NCBI RefSeq assembly: GCF_011397635.1
Contig: NC_064770.1
Location: 6,968,826-7,032,825 of the forward strand
Source of the DNA: Epinephelus fuscoguttatus
Taxonomy: Eukaryota > Chordata > Actinopteri > Perciformes > Serranidae
Length of the DNA stretch: 64,000 bases
Reading direction: 5' to 3'
Part shown: piece after piece, positions 11,491-27,002 of the stretch
Position numbering within the stretch: position 1 is the first letter of the stretch
How the letters are laid out: the number at the start of each line of letters is the position of its first letter
Made by a program: the position numbers and the translations under genes
Notes under the pieces: generated by a model
Told to the model about the DNA's origin: nothing
The model's database searches: none
Seen by the model: the letters and a program-made list of their open reading frames with translations, nothing else

Positions 11491-12638
11491 ATATCTACGC
11501 CTGTTTTCCTTAATAAGTGGAGAAATACAACTGTACACCTGAATTCAAGTTTTTCTCTTTTACTGAAACAAGACCATTTGAAATTGGTAAAAATAAACCC
11601 TTAATTCACCGAATTAGATGTGAAAATATGTTTCCCCCGTTGTCTCTTAGCGATTGCTGGGTGACTGTTAACAGTCCTGTAACGTTATATCCCCACCTCT
11701 TGCAGTTGTTTACCCAAGCATACCCAACCACATGATGCAGGAAGATGAGAAAAGATTAAGGCTATGGTGTCACTTATAATGTGGTCTTGTTAAATGAACA
11801 AAGTTAGCAGACAGTGAGCAAAGGGCTTTACATAACAATATTCACAACTTCAGTTAATTTTTATTAAAAAATGTTGTGATTCTATTTCTCTTAACGAATA
11901 TAAATAATGCAGGAATGGACACATACTGTGAGTTTATGACCACCACTTTTTTCTTCTCTCTTGTTTACTGGTGAACAAGGGTGTAAATCACTAGTTTCAT
12001 CACAGATGACATATCAATTCTTTGAACAATGAAACGATATTTGCAGGTGTCACAAAGTCTGCCTCTATACGGTTTTGATTCGATGCTATTTAGGGGCCTG
12101 TGATCAGTATGAGATGATATTACATGATCATTTAACACAGTCTGTTATAGAAGAAGCTGCTACCCCTTTCTTTTTACTTTTGGTCAGAAAAGATAAAAAC
12201 AAATACAAGTAATGTAAATAATTGTAACTGGTTAAGTGCAGAAAAGTTAACTTTAAATTGACTCCACCAATACACAAAAACAACACACGGGGTAAGTTCA
12301 GGGCTTTCTGCCAAAAATCATTTTCTGGAAGAATTCTTTTTTTACTTTAACCCAAACCCTGATCTTTTCTTAAAATTTCAGGGCTATCTGGCTTAAAGCC
12401 CTGAAGGCACACTTCTCCAAACATCCATAAAACATTCATTAACGACATCATTTTAACAGAAGGGGAAAAATTCAGCTCAATTGTAACTGCTTAAGATTCA
12501 TAGATAAAACAGTTGTTTTGCCAACTCACTTACTCACTCATTATTAGCTTAGGCATGTTTACATTGCATGAATTAGCCCAGCAGCTAGTGTAGCTTTCCT
12601 CGACACATATCTCAAAAAATTACAGGTATTATTAATAC

Positions 12639-14634
12639 TAGTGTTGTCACGGTACCAAAATTGGGACCCACTGTACGATACCAGTGAAAGTGTCACGGTT
12701 CTGAGTAGTATCACGATACCACAGTAAAAATGAGGTGGATGTGCCTTTTGTCATTTATAAAAAGCTAAATCACTTTTCCATAATACATCAATGATATTTC
12801 AACGGAATAAATTACTTATTGACTTATTCGTACTTCAAAAACAGCATCAATAAGTGATTAACATAGGGGGGATCAAAATAAAATAAATAAATAAAATAAA
12901 AATTAGGGCTGTAGTCAACCAAAGAAAATCTTGGTTGACTAAAGTCGCACATAATCTTCAACTTATCAATTATTTTTGCTTTTACGGTGGTGTGTCTATG
13001 TCACTCTGCAGTTACACCTCCAAAACATTAGTCAGCAGTGGAGGACTGTTAAGTGCTGTAACGTTTGGTTCAAATCAAACTTTATTTATATAGTTGATTA
13101 GATATGGCTTAATAGAGACAGTTTCAAACACAAGTACACAAATTGGCTTCACTATAAAAAGCAGAACTGACAGACAAACACATGTCTTTATCTGGACACA
13201 TTTCCCCCACCAATACAGCATGCTAACGTTATTAGCACAAGTCTGAGGCATTTTACATTGTATAAACTAGCCTAGCATCTAGCGATCTTTTCCTCTTCTC
13301 ATATAAAACCAGGGACAACAGCAACATTTAACAAAGGTAACAGCACTCAGTCTAGCTCCATTACAACTCACAAGATTCACTGACAAAACAACTGTCTTAT
13401 ACTAAACACGTCTTCCAAACAAATACAACATGCTAATGTTATTAGAGGGTCGAGCGGAGATTTCCTCTTCATATGAAGCCAGTATAAATCCCTAAAGGAT
13501 AGATCACACACACGACTTAAAATGTTATTTTAGTGGAGGCTTTATTGTCTTGACAATTTATTGTTTCTTATTTGTGAAATACAAGTAAATACAAGCTTCG
13601 TTTCCACTGAGGGAAATGGTTTCAGTGTACAGAAAAAGACAGGAGGTTTGCGTCACCGTGACACTGAGCGTAGGGTGGGCGAGTCCAACTTTCTGTCAAC
13701 AACGGGGGTGTTTTGAGAACACCCCCATTTTCACAGGAAACTTAGCCTGTCCCCCCGCCGCAGGAAATAATGGATTAATCCTGGAAAGCTATTGATGTAG
13801 CACTTTTCTCCTTATGAAAGTAACATGGCAATTATTCGACTAATGAGAATTTGGTCGGATGAGAGCATAGAGACCAAATAATCGACTAGTCGACCAGGAG
13901 ACTACAGCCCTAATAAAAATCAACCAGCCACCCTCCTCCTCTGATAAGTTAAGAACAGTCCCTCAAGTGGGGTGAGGTTTATGGACCGTTACCTGCCACA
14001 AAGAGAGAAAAGTGAATGGCTCGGAAATTATAGGACCGGAGCCGGGCTTCTCGGTCGCCGGTAAGCCGTTATCTTGCACCACGGAGCACTTTGGCCACTG
14101 TATTTGACAGTAATACGCTGGAGCCTCCGCCGCATTCCTGTCTGTGACCCCCGTTCAACTCAAAACTGGCAGGATTCGCCTTTCGTTTCTGCTGCTGGTT
14201 GAAATCTGTATTCGCACAGCATGCTCCTGAATGATTTATTTTGCTGGCACAAAACTATTTTTAGTCACAAGTGCGAGTAAAATGCTTGCACAGTAGAGCT
14301 CTGTGGAAAACAAATCACTGTAGCATATATAAACAAATCTAGCCTACAAGTAAAAATAAATTAAGTTTCACTGCGTAAAGATACTCAATAGCTCAGCTAA
14401 TACCTGAAATGTCACTGGAAAACAAACCACTGCAGCAGCATATTGAGTTCCAGGTGGCCAGCGCACGCTGTTATTGGACGGCGCATGGGCACTCACCCTC
14501 TTGCGATGGGACTTTGAACTTATCCCACAGTAGTGGTACCGTGAGGTACTGTCGTACTACGGTACTCCAACATTATGGTATCATATGTACCATGGTGTTC
14601 TAGTACCGCGGTACCAGTACACCATGCAACACCA
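12639..14634. mobile_element. Middle hAT element (B), inserted in A
   Basis: The left end tagtgttgtcacggtacc and the right end (reverse complement ttggtgttgcatggtgta) form imperfect TIRs, with ggtacc/ggtacg-rich subterminal sequence on both sides. Flanks attaatac (12,631-12,638) and agtaatac (14,635-14,642) match at 7 of 8 bases. Without element C it would be about 980 bp. No transposase frame is recognisable. Confidence 0.75.
12904..13912. mobile_element. Inner hAT element (C), inserted in B
   Basis: TIRs are tagggctgtagtc (left) and gactacagcccta (right), flanked by a perfect 8-bp duplication ataaaaat (12,896-12,903 and 13,913-13,920). Subterminal ttggttgactaaag on the left and tcgactagtcgacc on the right are the usual degenerate repeats of such elements. 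The 1,009-bp element is non-autonomous and, having the only perfect duplication, is likely the youngest of the three. Confidence 0.9.
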
Positions 14635-15084
14635 AGTAATACTTTTTCTTACTTACCTTACTTACCGACAGAATAGCATGGCTGAATTTCAGCCTGAATG
14701 CACGTTGTTTGAGCCAAACATTGTTGAAATAGAGCTTCTAATGTTGCTGTAGCAAGAAGTTAGCAGAGTAAGAAGCCCAGCCCAGCAAGTATTTTGTGTC
14801 TTATCGCATGACTGAATTGTTTACATATGGCATGTTCCTTGTTTGTTGACCCACATTTTCTCTAAAATCAAAAATATTTCCACACTACTGGTTTATTGCA
14901 GACCACCTCACCGCCTTTCTCTTGGCTGCTAACCATTATCTACCCGGAGCTGTTTGACTTTCAAAATAGAGCCGTATCTTAAAGATGATGATATGGATCT
15001 ATGTTCTCACTTTGCATCGATGAGATTGGATCGGTGATCATTAAATCGATATATCTATCCAGATCACTGGATCGTCACACCCCT

Positions 15085-16276
15085 ACTGATGAATATGTAT
15101 GGATCAAACTCAGGTGCTCATTGTTTCAGAAAAATAAACAGTTGAATTGTGGAGAATCTGACTGAGTTAGCGATGTGTAGAATGTCAGTCAGGGTTGGAA
15201 ATTAACTTTTTTGTCCATCTGCCAATGTGGCTGGTGAATTTCCAAATCTGGCAGCAGCTCAATAGATAAAAATTGTTTGTTTTTTTGGCTGGTGAGTGAA
15301 GCGACTCTTGCAGCTGGTGCTAATGTCCAACCCTGACGTTTTTACTCACAGAATTTTAAATTTTTATATCTGTATGCACAATCTAAGCTGCAGAAATAGC
15401 TTGGGGTTGCTCCCAACCCATTAGGCTTCAAGATGTTTTATACCTTTAAATAACTTGTAATAAAAATTAATTGCTCTGCAATGGCAAACAGATCTGACAT
15501 CTAATTGAGACCTGCATTTATTTCTCAAAATGTGTAGTCATACTAGGCCAGTAAAAGGGACTCTTGTGAAATAGGGGCTTGACTTTTAACTTAAGGTTTA
15601 TGGTATCTTAGAATATGGAAAGCAAACACCAGACATGCTTAACTCTATCAGGCAGGTTGATGAAATGCTGATGGAAACATTGTACTGAGTAACAGAGGCG
15701 AGTGGAAAAGCAGCTCGTCCATATGTGGTGTCATGACTTGGGCACTCTTTGGGTGTTTTACTTGCCAAAATGGCTGCTACCATGGAGCCATTCAGCAGAC
15801 ACACTCCAGATGTATAGCTAAAGGCTCTCAGTGTTTTTCAGAGCCAGTCCTTGTGCAGCTCTTAATCTGGTGACCCCTCCTCCTTTCTTTCCCTGCATAC
15901 TCTGGTTTCAGTTTCTTTCCCTCTTGCGGGGCCTAACATGGCCTCCCCTTGGCTTTTGATTTGGGTTGGATGAGGAGTGTGCAAGTCCAAGGGGCAGGCC
16001 ACCGACTGTTTGTAGCACTCCACTGTCCCTGGTGTGTGATGTTGTTGGTCTAAATCTAAGCAGCCTAAATGAAGCTAAAGCAAGTCAATCAGTAGTATAC
16101 CAGAATTATGCTGCATCAAGAGACAGACTGAATATGTTTTTGTGTTCTTTGATTGACATTATTGTTCAGAAATACTCTCAGGTAGAATCAAACAATAGTG
16201 CTATGTCAAAACGTCGGGAGGGAATCTCCAGGCACCTTCAATTATGATTCAGAGGGCTACAATTCAATGATAAAAC
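15085..16276. other. cbx1 intron 1, no supported feature
   Basis: Sequence between the nested hAT block and the next hAT element. Short open frames are present without recognisable domains. Nothing further can be supported. Confidence 0.45.
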
Positions 16277-16444
16277 CAGTGTTTCCCCTACCATTACACA
16301 TTGGTGCCCCGCCCCCCTTGAAGGTCAAGTTGATTTTCATTTTCTGTATAGCGCCAGATCACAACAGAAGTCATTTAAGGTTGCCTTTCCTATAGAACAG
16401 GTCTATACCTTGTCCTTGTATTAAACAAACTAAATAGCCTTATG

Positions 16445-17547
16445 TTATTTATCTTATTTACACGGTATGTCATTTCTGTTCTCGACATGGTTGCGCCTTT
16501 ACAATTCTCCTCTGCTCTCTGTATTGCGCACGGCAGAGTTTGGCCCCAATGCGCCAATCCGCTGTGCAGTTACTGTATCTTCTGCAGTAGAGAATGCTCT
16601 CTCTGCAGAATAAGCAGGTATCTCTTGGCCAACTTGGACATCAGAGTCACATCATCCTTAGCTCTGGCATAGGATGACAAGCGCTGCTGCTGAACTCTAG
16701 CCCCAGCAGATTCTCTAGCAGAGAAGATGATTGCACCCTTCTTTTGGGAGCTTTGGTGTTGCTCTTCCTCAGTGGTCGGAATGTCCTCTTTCCTTGCTTT
16801 GTTGCACTTGGAGGTTTCCTCCTCCTTTGCTCTCACCTCTTGCTGTAGGTGAACAACACAATAAGAAGTGAAACAAAAGCTGTATATTTTAAAATCACAA
16901 TGTCACTATCTTCAATCCAAACCATGTTTTGTCAAAATTATTAACAATTCACAAATTCACTTTTACTATTCAGTGTGAAAAACCTTATATTATAAAACAT
17001 CTATTTTGTCAATTGGATACATTATATAAAAGCCTTAAGCCCAGAGTGACATTTAACATTACATATCAAATAAAAGCACAGGCAGGTGCTTGAAACGAGG
17101 GTCAAGAGCTGAATCAATGTGAAGAGTGTTTCTCTCCTGCTCGCTGGTGTATCCCTTGCTGAGGTCCCTGTTGATGGCGTGCTTAATCTCCCATACCATC
17201 GATGACTCTCCAGTACTGTCCTTTGTGTCCTGGATGAGTTGAGCATGGAAAGGAGCAATCAGATGGTTTTTTTTTTCGTCTTTGCGCTTTAACTGATATT
17301 ATCTGGCGCTACCGACGCTTCATATCCAGGTCAATTCACACACTTGTGAGTAAAGTAACGTATAGGGGAGAGGAGAGGGCACTGTCTTATCTCTTCATAA
17401 ACTAAAATCATTATTTTGCGCGATGGACGCTTCATATAATAACATAACAATATACTATCTATGGTGTTATGTCATCGTGTCATTTCTGTCTCTACATGGT
17501 CACGCGTTAACAATTATTCTCTGCTGTCTGTATCACGCATGGCGGAG
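16445..17547. repeat. Direct repeat pair flanking the transposase relic
   Basis: About 100 bp at 16,445-16,545 (with gtcatttctgtt...acatggttgcgc) recurs at about 17,433-17,547 (gtcatttctgtc...acatggtcacgc) in the same orientation. This suggests two related element ends or a local duplication. Confidence 0.6.
16520..17262 (-). pseudogene. Decayed hAT (ZBED-like) transposase fragments
   Basis: Reading the minus strand, about 17,085-17,255 encodes HAQLIQDTKDSTGE, then WEIKHAINRDLSKGY and LHIDSALDPRFKHL, the conserved hAT catalytic-region pattern around ALDPRFK. Nearer the left end (about 16,582-16,630) AKRYL followed after a frameshift by AERAFSTAG matches the hAT C-terminal dimerisation signature. 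Between them is a charged linker with many K and E residues. Frames are broken, the N-terminal zinc finger is missing, and no full-length protein is possible. It is a dead transposase relic in cbx1 intron 1. Confidence 0.75.
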
Positions 17548-17782
17548 TTCTGCCACACACACACACACACAGGTGAGCACGCTAGAGTGGCTCAGGCCGC
17601 ATTTTTCTGACCAAACCTGACCCAAGCCCAGCGCAGTTTGTTACCTGACATAGTTATTGTTATGGACAGTGTGTAAATAACCATCAACAGACTACTGCTA
17701 TTATGCACAGACAGGTACGCTGCTCGCACAGCAGCCCAGCACGGCACTGTTGGAGAGGAGCCAGTGTTGCAGTCAGGTGTTG

Positions 17783-17800
17783 TTAGGGTTAGGGTTAGGG
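17783..17800. repeat. Three TTAGGG units
   Basis: Exactly three vertebrate telomere hexamers in a row lie inside the hAT element. The tract is too short to imply a telomeric origin. Confidence 0.8.
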
Positions 17801-18599
17801 CCTAAATCTTGAGACACCTCATATGTAAGCTAGACAGACATTTCACCTGCTCATTACTGTGCACACATGTACTGTATGTACTTAGTCCTAAAGAGCCCTT
17901 CTGGTGCCAGTAGATACACAGAAACCTCCCAGCAGGCTGTGCTTTGCAAGCATACGAAAAAGTTTTACACATGTGAAAATTATTTTTCATGCGTGTGCTT
18001 CACCTCTGCTGCTACAACTCCATCCTAGGGGAAACACTGCTGTGTGCGTTTTGTGGATGTGGTAGTCTACCGGTAGAGTAGAGAGAGAGCTAAGTAACGT
18101 TGAAATAGAGTAGAGCAGGGCAGAGAGATGGAAGCAAAATATATTAAAGCCAGTGTTATTACAGCAGAACTGGAGAGAGGGGTGAAAAATAAATGGAGGT
18201 GGGCATGGCTCGAGGACAGCACGCTAGTTCATCTAATGGCACATTGTTAAAAATATGCTAAAATGACAGCTGTCTGTATGTAGTCTGTTTAGCTTAGTTT
18301 GCTACTTACCTTAAAATCCTCCCTCTATCAACGCTGATGTTACTTGCATGCAGTGAATGACATCAGCAGAGAGGGAGCAGGACAGAGGACAGGAGGGAAG
18401 TGACTGATAAAATGTAGTCAACACTTCACTCAGTATTGTGATGTCAGAAGTATTATTTATAGTGATTTTGCTGTTGTAAAAAATACTGTTGATGCTCTAG
18501 AAACATTGGTTATATTCAAATATTCAGTAATCCTGTTTTGAATTTATTCTTCTTAAATTAATATATTTTCTAAAAAGCATGTAATGTGAGGAAGACACC

Positions 18600-19490
18600 T
18601 TAAAATCATACATCCATACTCAAAATATAAAAGAACTGATTTGATAGCGTGGATTGCAAAATGAGGAAGAGAACGCAAACAACGAGGGACGAAGAGAAGA
18701 GACAGGCCAGAGGTAATGGCACAAAGTGTCCAAAGTTTGGGATCATTTCAAGCTAAAACAAAATGAAAATCCTGTACAGTGCGTCTACTGTGTCTAGGCT
18801 ACTACTTAGCAGCAGAACGTCAATAGTCAACAGAAAGCATTCTGTCTCGACAAAAGGTGACATTAACATTAGCCTGTCCTCGGGCTGCCAGTGGCTGGAG
18901 CTCCATGCTCATCCACCGGCTGCCGGACCCCCTCCAGATGATGAGCAGGGAGCCCTAGACAGCACAAAGGGAAGTCAAACACCATTCATCTGCACACACC
19001 GCCCACACTGCCACAACACATCGCTGTTTGAAAATCAGCAAAGTTTCCCTCTTAAGAACACAAGTCAGTACGGTAGCTGGCGAGGCTTTCACAGCGTTTG
19101 GCTTTTCTGTGTTTATTTTTCTCAGCATGACTTAGGGACATAACCACATAACATAAAATGTTGCAGTCTGTGAAGCCTGAGCACCATTCATGTTTTTATT
19201 GTCATAGTCACACACACTTACAGTACTCCCCTCACAGTGATGCATAAAATATCCCCAAAAATCTAATCAGATGATGTAAGTAGCAGTGGGAGCCTAATTA
19301 TTGTTGCAGTGTAAGCAATAGAAATGTTGATTATTCTAAAAAGGAAACCAATTAGCTGTTAAAGTGGACTTGTCTTTTATATATTTACTATTGTTCTTTA
19401 ATAAAGCACAATTATTTAATATCCGATTACTTGATGAATCAATCAGTGGAATACATGATTACTAAAATAATTGTAAGCTGCAGCCCTAAT
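18600..19490 (+). pseudogene. hAT remnant with BED zinc-finger start
   Basis: On the plus strand 18,729-18,794 reads SKVWDHFKLKQNENPVQCVY followed by C, V and a stop. This is the opening of a BED zinc finger (VWDHF...C..C) as found in hAT transposases. The downstream frame is broken. At about 19,475-19,486 gctgcagccctaa resembles a hAT right terminus (reverse complement ttagggctgcagc). The coding direction is opposite to the relic at 16.5-17.3 kb, so this is a separate element. The left boundary is unknown. Confidence 0.6.
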
Positions 19491-19499
19491 TTGTATAAT

Positions 19500-20279
19500 G
19501 TTTTGTATATTGACTGTGCATATAGATAAATTTACGGTCTATATGGCTTTAAGTTTTCAGATTTGGGATATTATTTGTTTAATTTTCAAACATATGTAGG
19601 GACACCAGTATTCGAAACTCTTCAGATTGGACTACAGTAGACAACGAGAGACCACCGGAGGGTCAAATGTTTAGGACTCAACCCCAGCATCACCCCAGTC
19701 TTGTCAAACACTCCTTTCAGCCATCCTTATGCCAGTAAGAGGTAAAAAGTTCACTTGAGATCCTTCAAGGCTCCAGATGTCAATAACATCTTAAAAGAAT
19801 TCAGCTTGGAGCAACACGACTTCGTAAGATAATGCTTTTTAAGTCCAAATACATCCTGTCCCTGCTTGTCATCCTGGGGACCCCCACCCCCACCCCCCCA
19901 AACAAGTGTTTCTGCTGAAACAAACTTGGTATGTCTGTTGGAAGTGAAATTATATATATTTTTAATGCATGTTTTTAATCCCTCATCTAACATGGAGCCA
20001 TACTGGCATCTTGTGACGGTAGTTAAGGAGGGTTCCCCTTAAGGAGTCCCATATTATATTTAGAGTTGAAATATAGTTGGATTGATCTATCAACTTGTTT
20101 TCATGAATATGTGCCGTCTCATTCTGTTTTATTGCAACTAAGTCTAGTGTGTGTATACGAAATAGTTTATACTTGTGTTCCGCTGATATATGCGGTATAA
20201 TAATCATTAAATTTATTGTTAAGAGCTGATTTTGACCACAATAGGAAGAGTATGTGTCTATCACGTGTAGGACTGTACC
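19500..20279. other. cbx1 intron 1, no supported feature
   Basis: Low-complexity and unassigned sequence, including a C-rich run at 19,878-19,898. Open frames here are short and show no domain. Confidence 0.45.
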
Positions 20280-22100
20280 CAAATATTCGGATATTCGGAT
20301 ATGTCTGTCGGTGTGTCTGTCTGTGTGTCTGTTCCACGTTTTTCTCTTGACTGACTTGGTCAATCCATGTGAAATTTGGCCTTCATTACTGACCCAATCA
20401 AACAAAATGGGGGCGCTAGAGAGCTAATTTCTTATCTAGGCTTAACCACCGTATCGATTTTTACTAAACTTGGTAGATATGTAGAACAGGATGTCGCAAG
20501 GTGACTGGAGAAATTTAACTGTAATTGGAAAGTGGGTGGCGCTATCCACCTTATTTTCAAACACGGAAGTAAATAGTGATAAACTTCCGTTTTTTTGTGC
20601 GTGACTTCCGGTCAGCCGCTTTCCTTCATGCTTTCCCTTACTGGAGCTAACGGTGCAAGCTAATTTCTTTTCAATTTTCAGTTGTTTATGTTAGTCAATC
20701 AGTTAGTTAGTTAGTCTGTGTATTTTGTATAGATAACTGTGCCCACGTTTCCGTTATAACGGAAATTTATTCCCTCTAAACGCGAATAAATCGCACGTCA
20801 ATCAAAAACTATGAACCAAAAAAGCACAATCTGTCCCGAGTGAGACAAACTGCTTGATCCCCGTCTCCAGTGTACCAGCAGAGAACCTGTAGAACCAAAT
20901 CAGCGAAAAAACACACCGGGCTAAGCCTCTCTACCTGGGCAGCTGAAGCTGCGGCTCGCACCCTCGACACACAGACACACAGATGGTGCTTCTGCATGCC
21001 AGCCAAACGTGTGCGCAACTGTGAGAAATAAATATGTGAGGTGTACGCTGCTTTCCTATCTTTTTTCTTTTCTTTCTTTCTTTCTTTCTTTCTTTCTGTC
21101 AGTGACATACACTCCTAACACAGGACGGGTTGTTTTAATTGACTGAGTTGATCATTAAGCCATGGTGATGCGCGGATCGGCTCTGATAGCACCTGAATCA
21201 GCATGTACGCATCAATCATCTAGCTGTTATAACATGATTGAGCTAGCAAAGCAGTTTTGTGTTGTTATGTGTGGTATTTATTCAGTTTTGGGAAATCACA
21301 ATGTCTAGAAAGCATCAGTGGCTGCAGCTGACAGGGACAGCTAACGTTAACACTAGCAGCAAAGCTAACATCAGGATCGTCATCCGTTAAAAGCCTCCCG
21401 TTGTCGGATACGACATGAAACTACTCCAGTTAGCTCAATCATGTTGTAACTAAGACATCCGCTGGAGAAAATATTTTTTTCACGGACCACTTTGTGAGTT
21501 TAGTGAGTTACTACAGACACGGCTAACGGCTAACAGCTAACGGTTAGCCCAGCTAATCTATGATAACCATGTTATTAATTACACACAGAGAAAATACTGT
21601 TTGTTCAGTCATTGTGTTTATAGACTTTACAAACATCAGATTAGTCTAAACGGTGATATAGTGACGTGAAAAATGTGATATATACATATATATAGCTAAA
21701 CTCAGCAAGGTAAACAACAAGGCGATTCCCGTTTACACAGTGGTAAGAGTGCTGGACTGGAAGTGTCGCACAAAAAATGGAAGCTGGCTGCGTTCTGTTT
21801 TGCCTCCGTGTTTCCGTGAAAAATAAGGTGGATAACAACAGAAAAATGCTTAAAAATGGCTAAAATGTGACCAGTGGCTCCCCCTGTAGCCAAGTGTTTC
21901 CAAGTTTTTCCTTCTAATTTTTGGTATGACTAAGTCATGGTATGGTATGCTGTACATAATCACGGAAACTGTCAGTGTGTCATTCTGTCAGTCCCACGTT
22001 TTTCTACTCACTGATGTGGTCAATCTATGTGAAACTGCACATAGGCATTGAGGATTGGCATAGGTAGAAGGTGACAAAGCTACCAATGGGTATGGACTAG
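20280..22100. repeat. Composite repeat with internal direct and inverted copies
   Basis: A block with cccacgtttttct...gatgtggtcaat...tatgtgaaa at about 21,995-22,035 matches about 20,333-20,375 in direct orientation. Sequence near 20,595-20,640 (tttttttgtgcgtgacttcc) recurs inverted near 21,745-21,785. Several gggggcgct motifs and a (TTTC)n tract (21,064-21,097) lie inside. The start (taggactgtacccaaatattcgg-like, 20,267) resembles a hAT terminus. The whole is an old composite; exact units were not resolved. Confidence 0.45.
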
Positions 22101-22631
22101 AACTGTTGATTTTGTGTTATTTCATATCATCCTCATTCATTTACTCATTTGTTACACATTTAGCCTAAATAAATTTTCATTTATCGCCAAGTAGTTGTCT
22201 GTGTATATCTCATTTAAGCAGGAACTAAAATCACTGTAAAGAGAATTCATAACCCAAATATTGAGATTGATTCATTATTGATAAGCGTGCTGACGATTTA
22301 ATAATTGGTTTACGGAGTTACAAATTTGATAAGTCGCTTCCCTCATTGGGAGGGTGGTACCCAAACTTTATTACGAGTGCAAATACTCTAGGTATTTCTC
22401 CTACACATACTTTGTACATTTATGTACATAGCCACATCAGAACCATATAATATCAAACACAAGTTTAACACTACAGTTTCTCAAAAAAATACAAATGTTA
22501 TTGGGGACCTGCTCAAATGACCACCTGTGGGTCCCAGTGACTCACTGCATTAAAAACCTATCAGCATCACTGTCCTGAGGATTGGCCACATCATCAACTC
22601 TTACGCTTTTTCCATTGAAACAGAACTGTAA

Positions 22632-25650
<3,019 letters not shown>

Positions 25651-26974
25651 AGGAGGCAGGGGGTGCAAAGACGAAAAAGAAAGGAATTGTTGAGGTGCAG
25701 GGCGGGAAATCAACTATTTGCTGGTGAACTGTTAATTACTGGTAATTGATTCTAGCAGCCACTTTGGCAGTGAAAGAGGAGAAAATCCAACTGCTAATGT
25801 AGCTGACAGATGTTTGTTTTCCTGCCCTGAGAGGAAACGCGTCCTTTCCTCAAAAGATGCTCCCACCTGTATCTCGACTGACAATGTACATTTTAAAGAG
25901 GTATTCTGACACTTGTCCCTCTTCTCTAAATGGTTTTCCCTCACCAAGAACATGTCACTTGATGGGAGCTGGTGTCTATGTTCTGCTAGTATTCCTCCTT
26001 GGTGTCAAAAGCTAAATATTGAACTGAATACAGTGAGATGACTATAAAAGTTTGTCCCCTACATTTGGTGACAGGTGCCTGGTGTTGGAAATACAGGAAT
26101 GCAACGCAAGCTGTCAAGCTACCTCTTTAACATGTGTGTTCATGTGTGAAGCAAGTTGAGTATTTGGCTGTGGCTGGCAAGTTTGTCTCTCCTCCCAATC
26201 ACGATCCTCATTTAGGCGGCTCGGAGAGCATAAACTTCCCTTCCTGCTCTGCCAGGATACATTGGAGGGAACTTCTTTTGGAAGGGAACGAAGTGAGCCG
26301 AGGTATTAATGGAGGAGTAAAAGAATGGACAGAAACCATTCGTCTCTTGCAGTATCTGTTCTCTTTGTGCCACCTGGGTTCTCATTATTTTCTACGTAAT
26401 GTCGTTCTTCAGTTGAAACTCTCAAACGCCAAATGACGACTGTACTTTTCACTCCAACATGGACAGTTTGACAAGAAAGGGGCTTGAGTCTGTTTGAAAA
26501 GACTTTGTCCGAACCTGTCCTACCAGCCAATGTGGCAGCCAACCAGCCAAATGTTTTCAGTCATTCCAGCCACGGATAATGCTGCACCCCACAGCTTGTT
26601 CCTCACTTCCTGTTTAATTCTTTTATTAAAACTAATGAACAAGTCTGTATTTTACTTAACTCTTAGTTGAGACGTTTTGCTTAACTGATCAAGCTTCAAA
26701 GGCAGACTTTTCTGTGAATGTTGAACTGTCAAGCTGCCATATTTCATGTGGTGTAACCATATATATTGTATATAGGAGGATGTTGCACTCTCCTAATGAT
26801 TTTAAATTAGTCTTGATATTTTCTTGAATACAGTCAGCACAACAGCTAGTCACGTAGAACTAGTAAGCACTATAAATTCAGCCACCATTTCACTACGACA
26901 GTATTTGTCTTGTAGGAAGCCAGATAGTCTCCTGCCAACAGGGCTGGAAGCAAAATGACAACTTACAGAAGTCA

Positions 26975-27002
26975 TGTAAGTTACTTCTGTAAGTAACTTA
27001 CA
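26975..27002 (+). repeat. 12-bp perfect hairpin in cbx1 3' UTR
   Basis: tgtaagttactt (26,975-26,986) pairs exactly with aagtaacttaca (26,991-27,002) over a ctgt loop. A third acttaca-type unit lies at 26,961 and cttacaagttgtaag overlaps on the right, so alternative stems are possible. Confidence 0.8.

Larger units (their letters stand above)
11975..15084. mobile_element. Outer hAT element (A) of a three-deep nest
   Basis: The left end holds aagggtgtaaatcact and the right end holds gatcgtcacacccct. Flanks are actggtga (11,967-11,974) and actgatga (15,085-15,092), a 7/8 match for an 8-bp duplication. Part of the left interior (about 11,980-12,420) recurs inverted at about 24,785-25,165, showing a dispersed family. 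Element B is inserted in it. The left terminus is slightly irregular, so the exact end is less certain than for B and C. Confidence 0.6.
16277..18039 (-). mobile_element. hAT element with decayed transposase
   Basis: The left end cagtgtttcccctaccat and the right end atcctaggggaaacactg are near-perfect inverted termini of the cagtgtttccc type known from hAT transposons. Minus-strand hAT transposase remains lie inside. No matching 8-bp flanks were found, so the ends may belong to different copies. A block at about 16,445-16,545 recurs in direct orientation at about 17,433-17,547, so the interior is partly duplicated. Confidence 0.65.

Noticed and set aside
17783..17800. Interstitial telomere tract
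   Set aside because: Only three hexamers inside a transposon relic; expected by chance or repeat composition.
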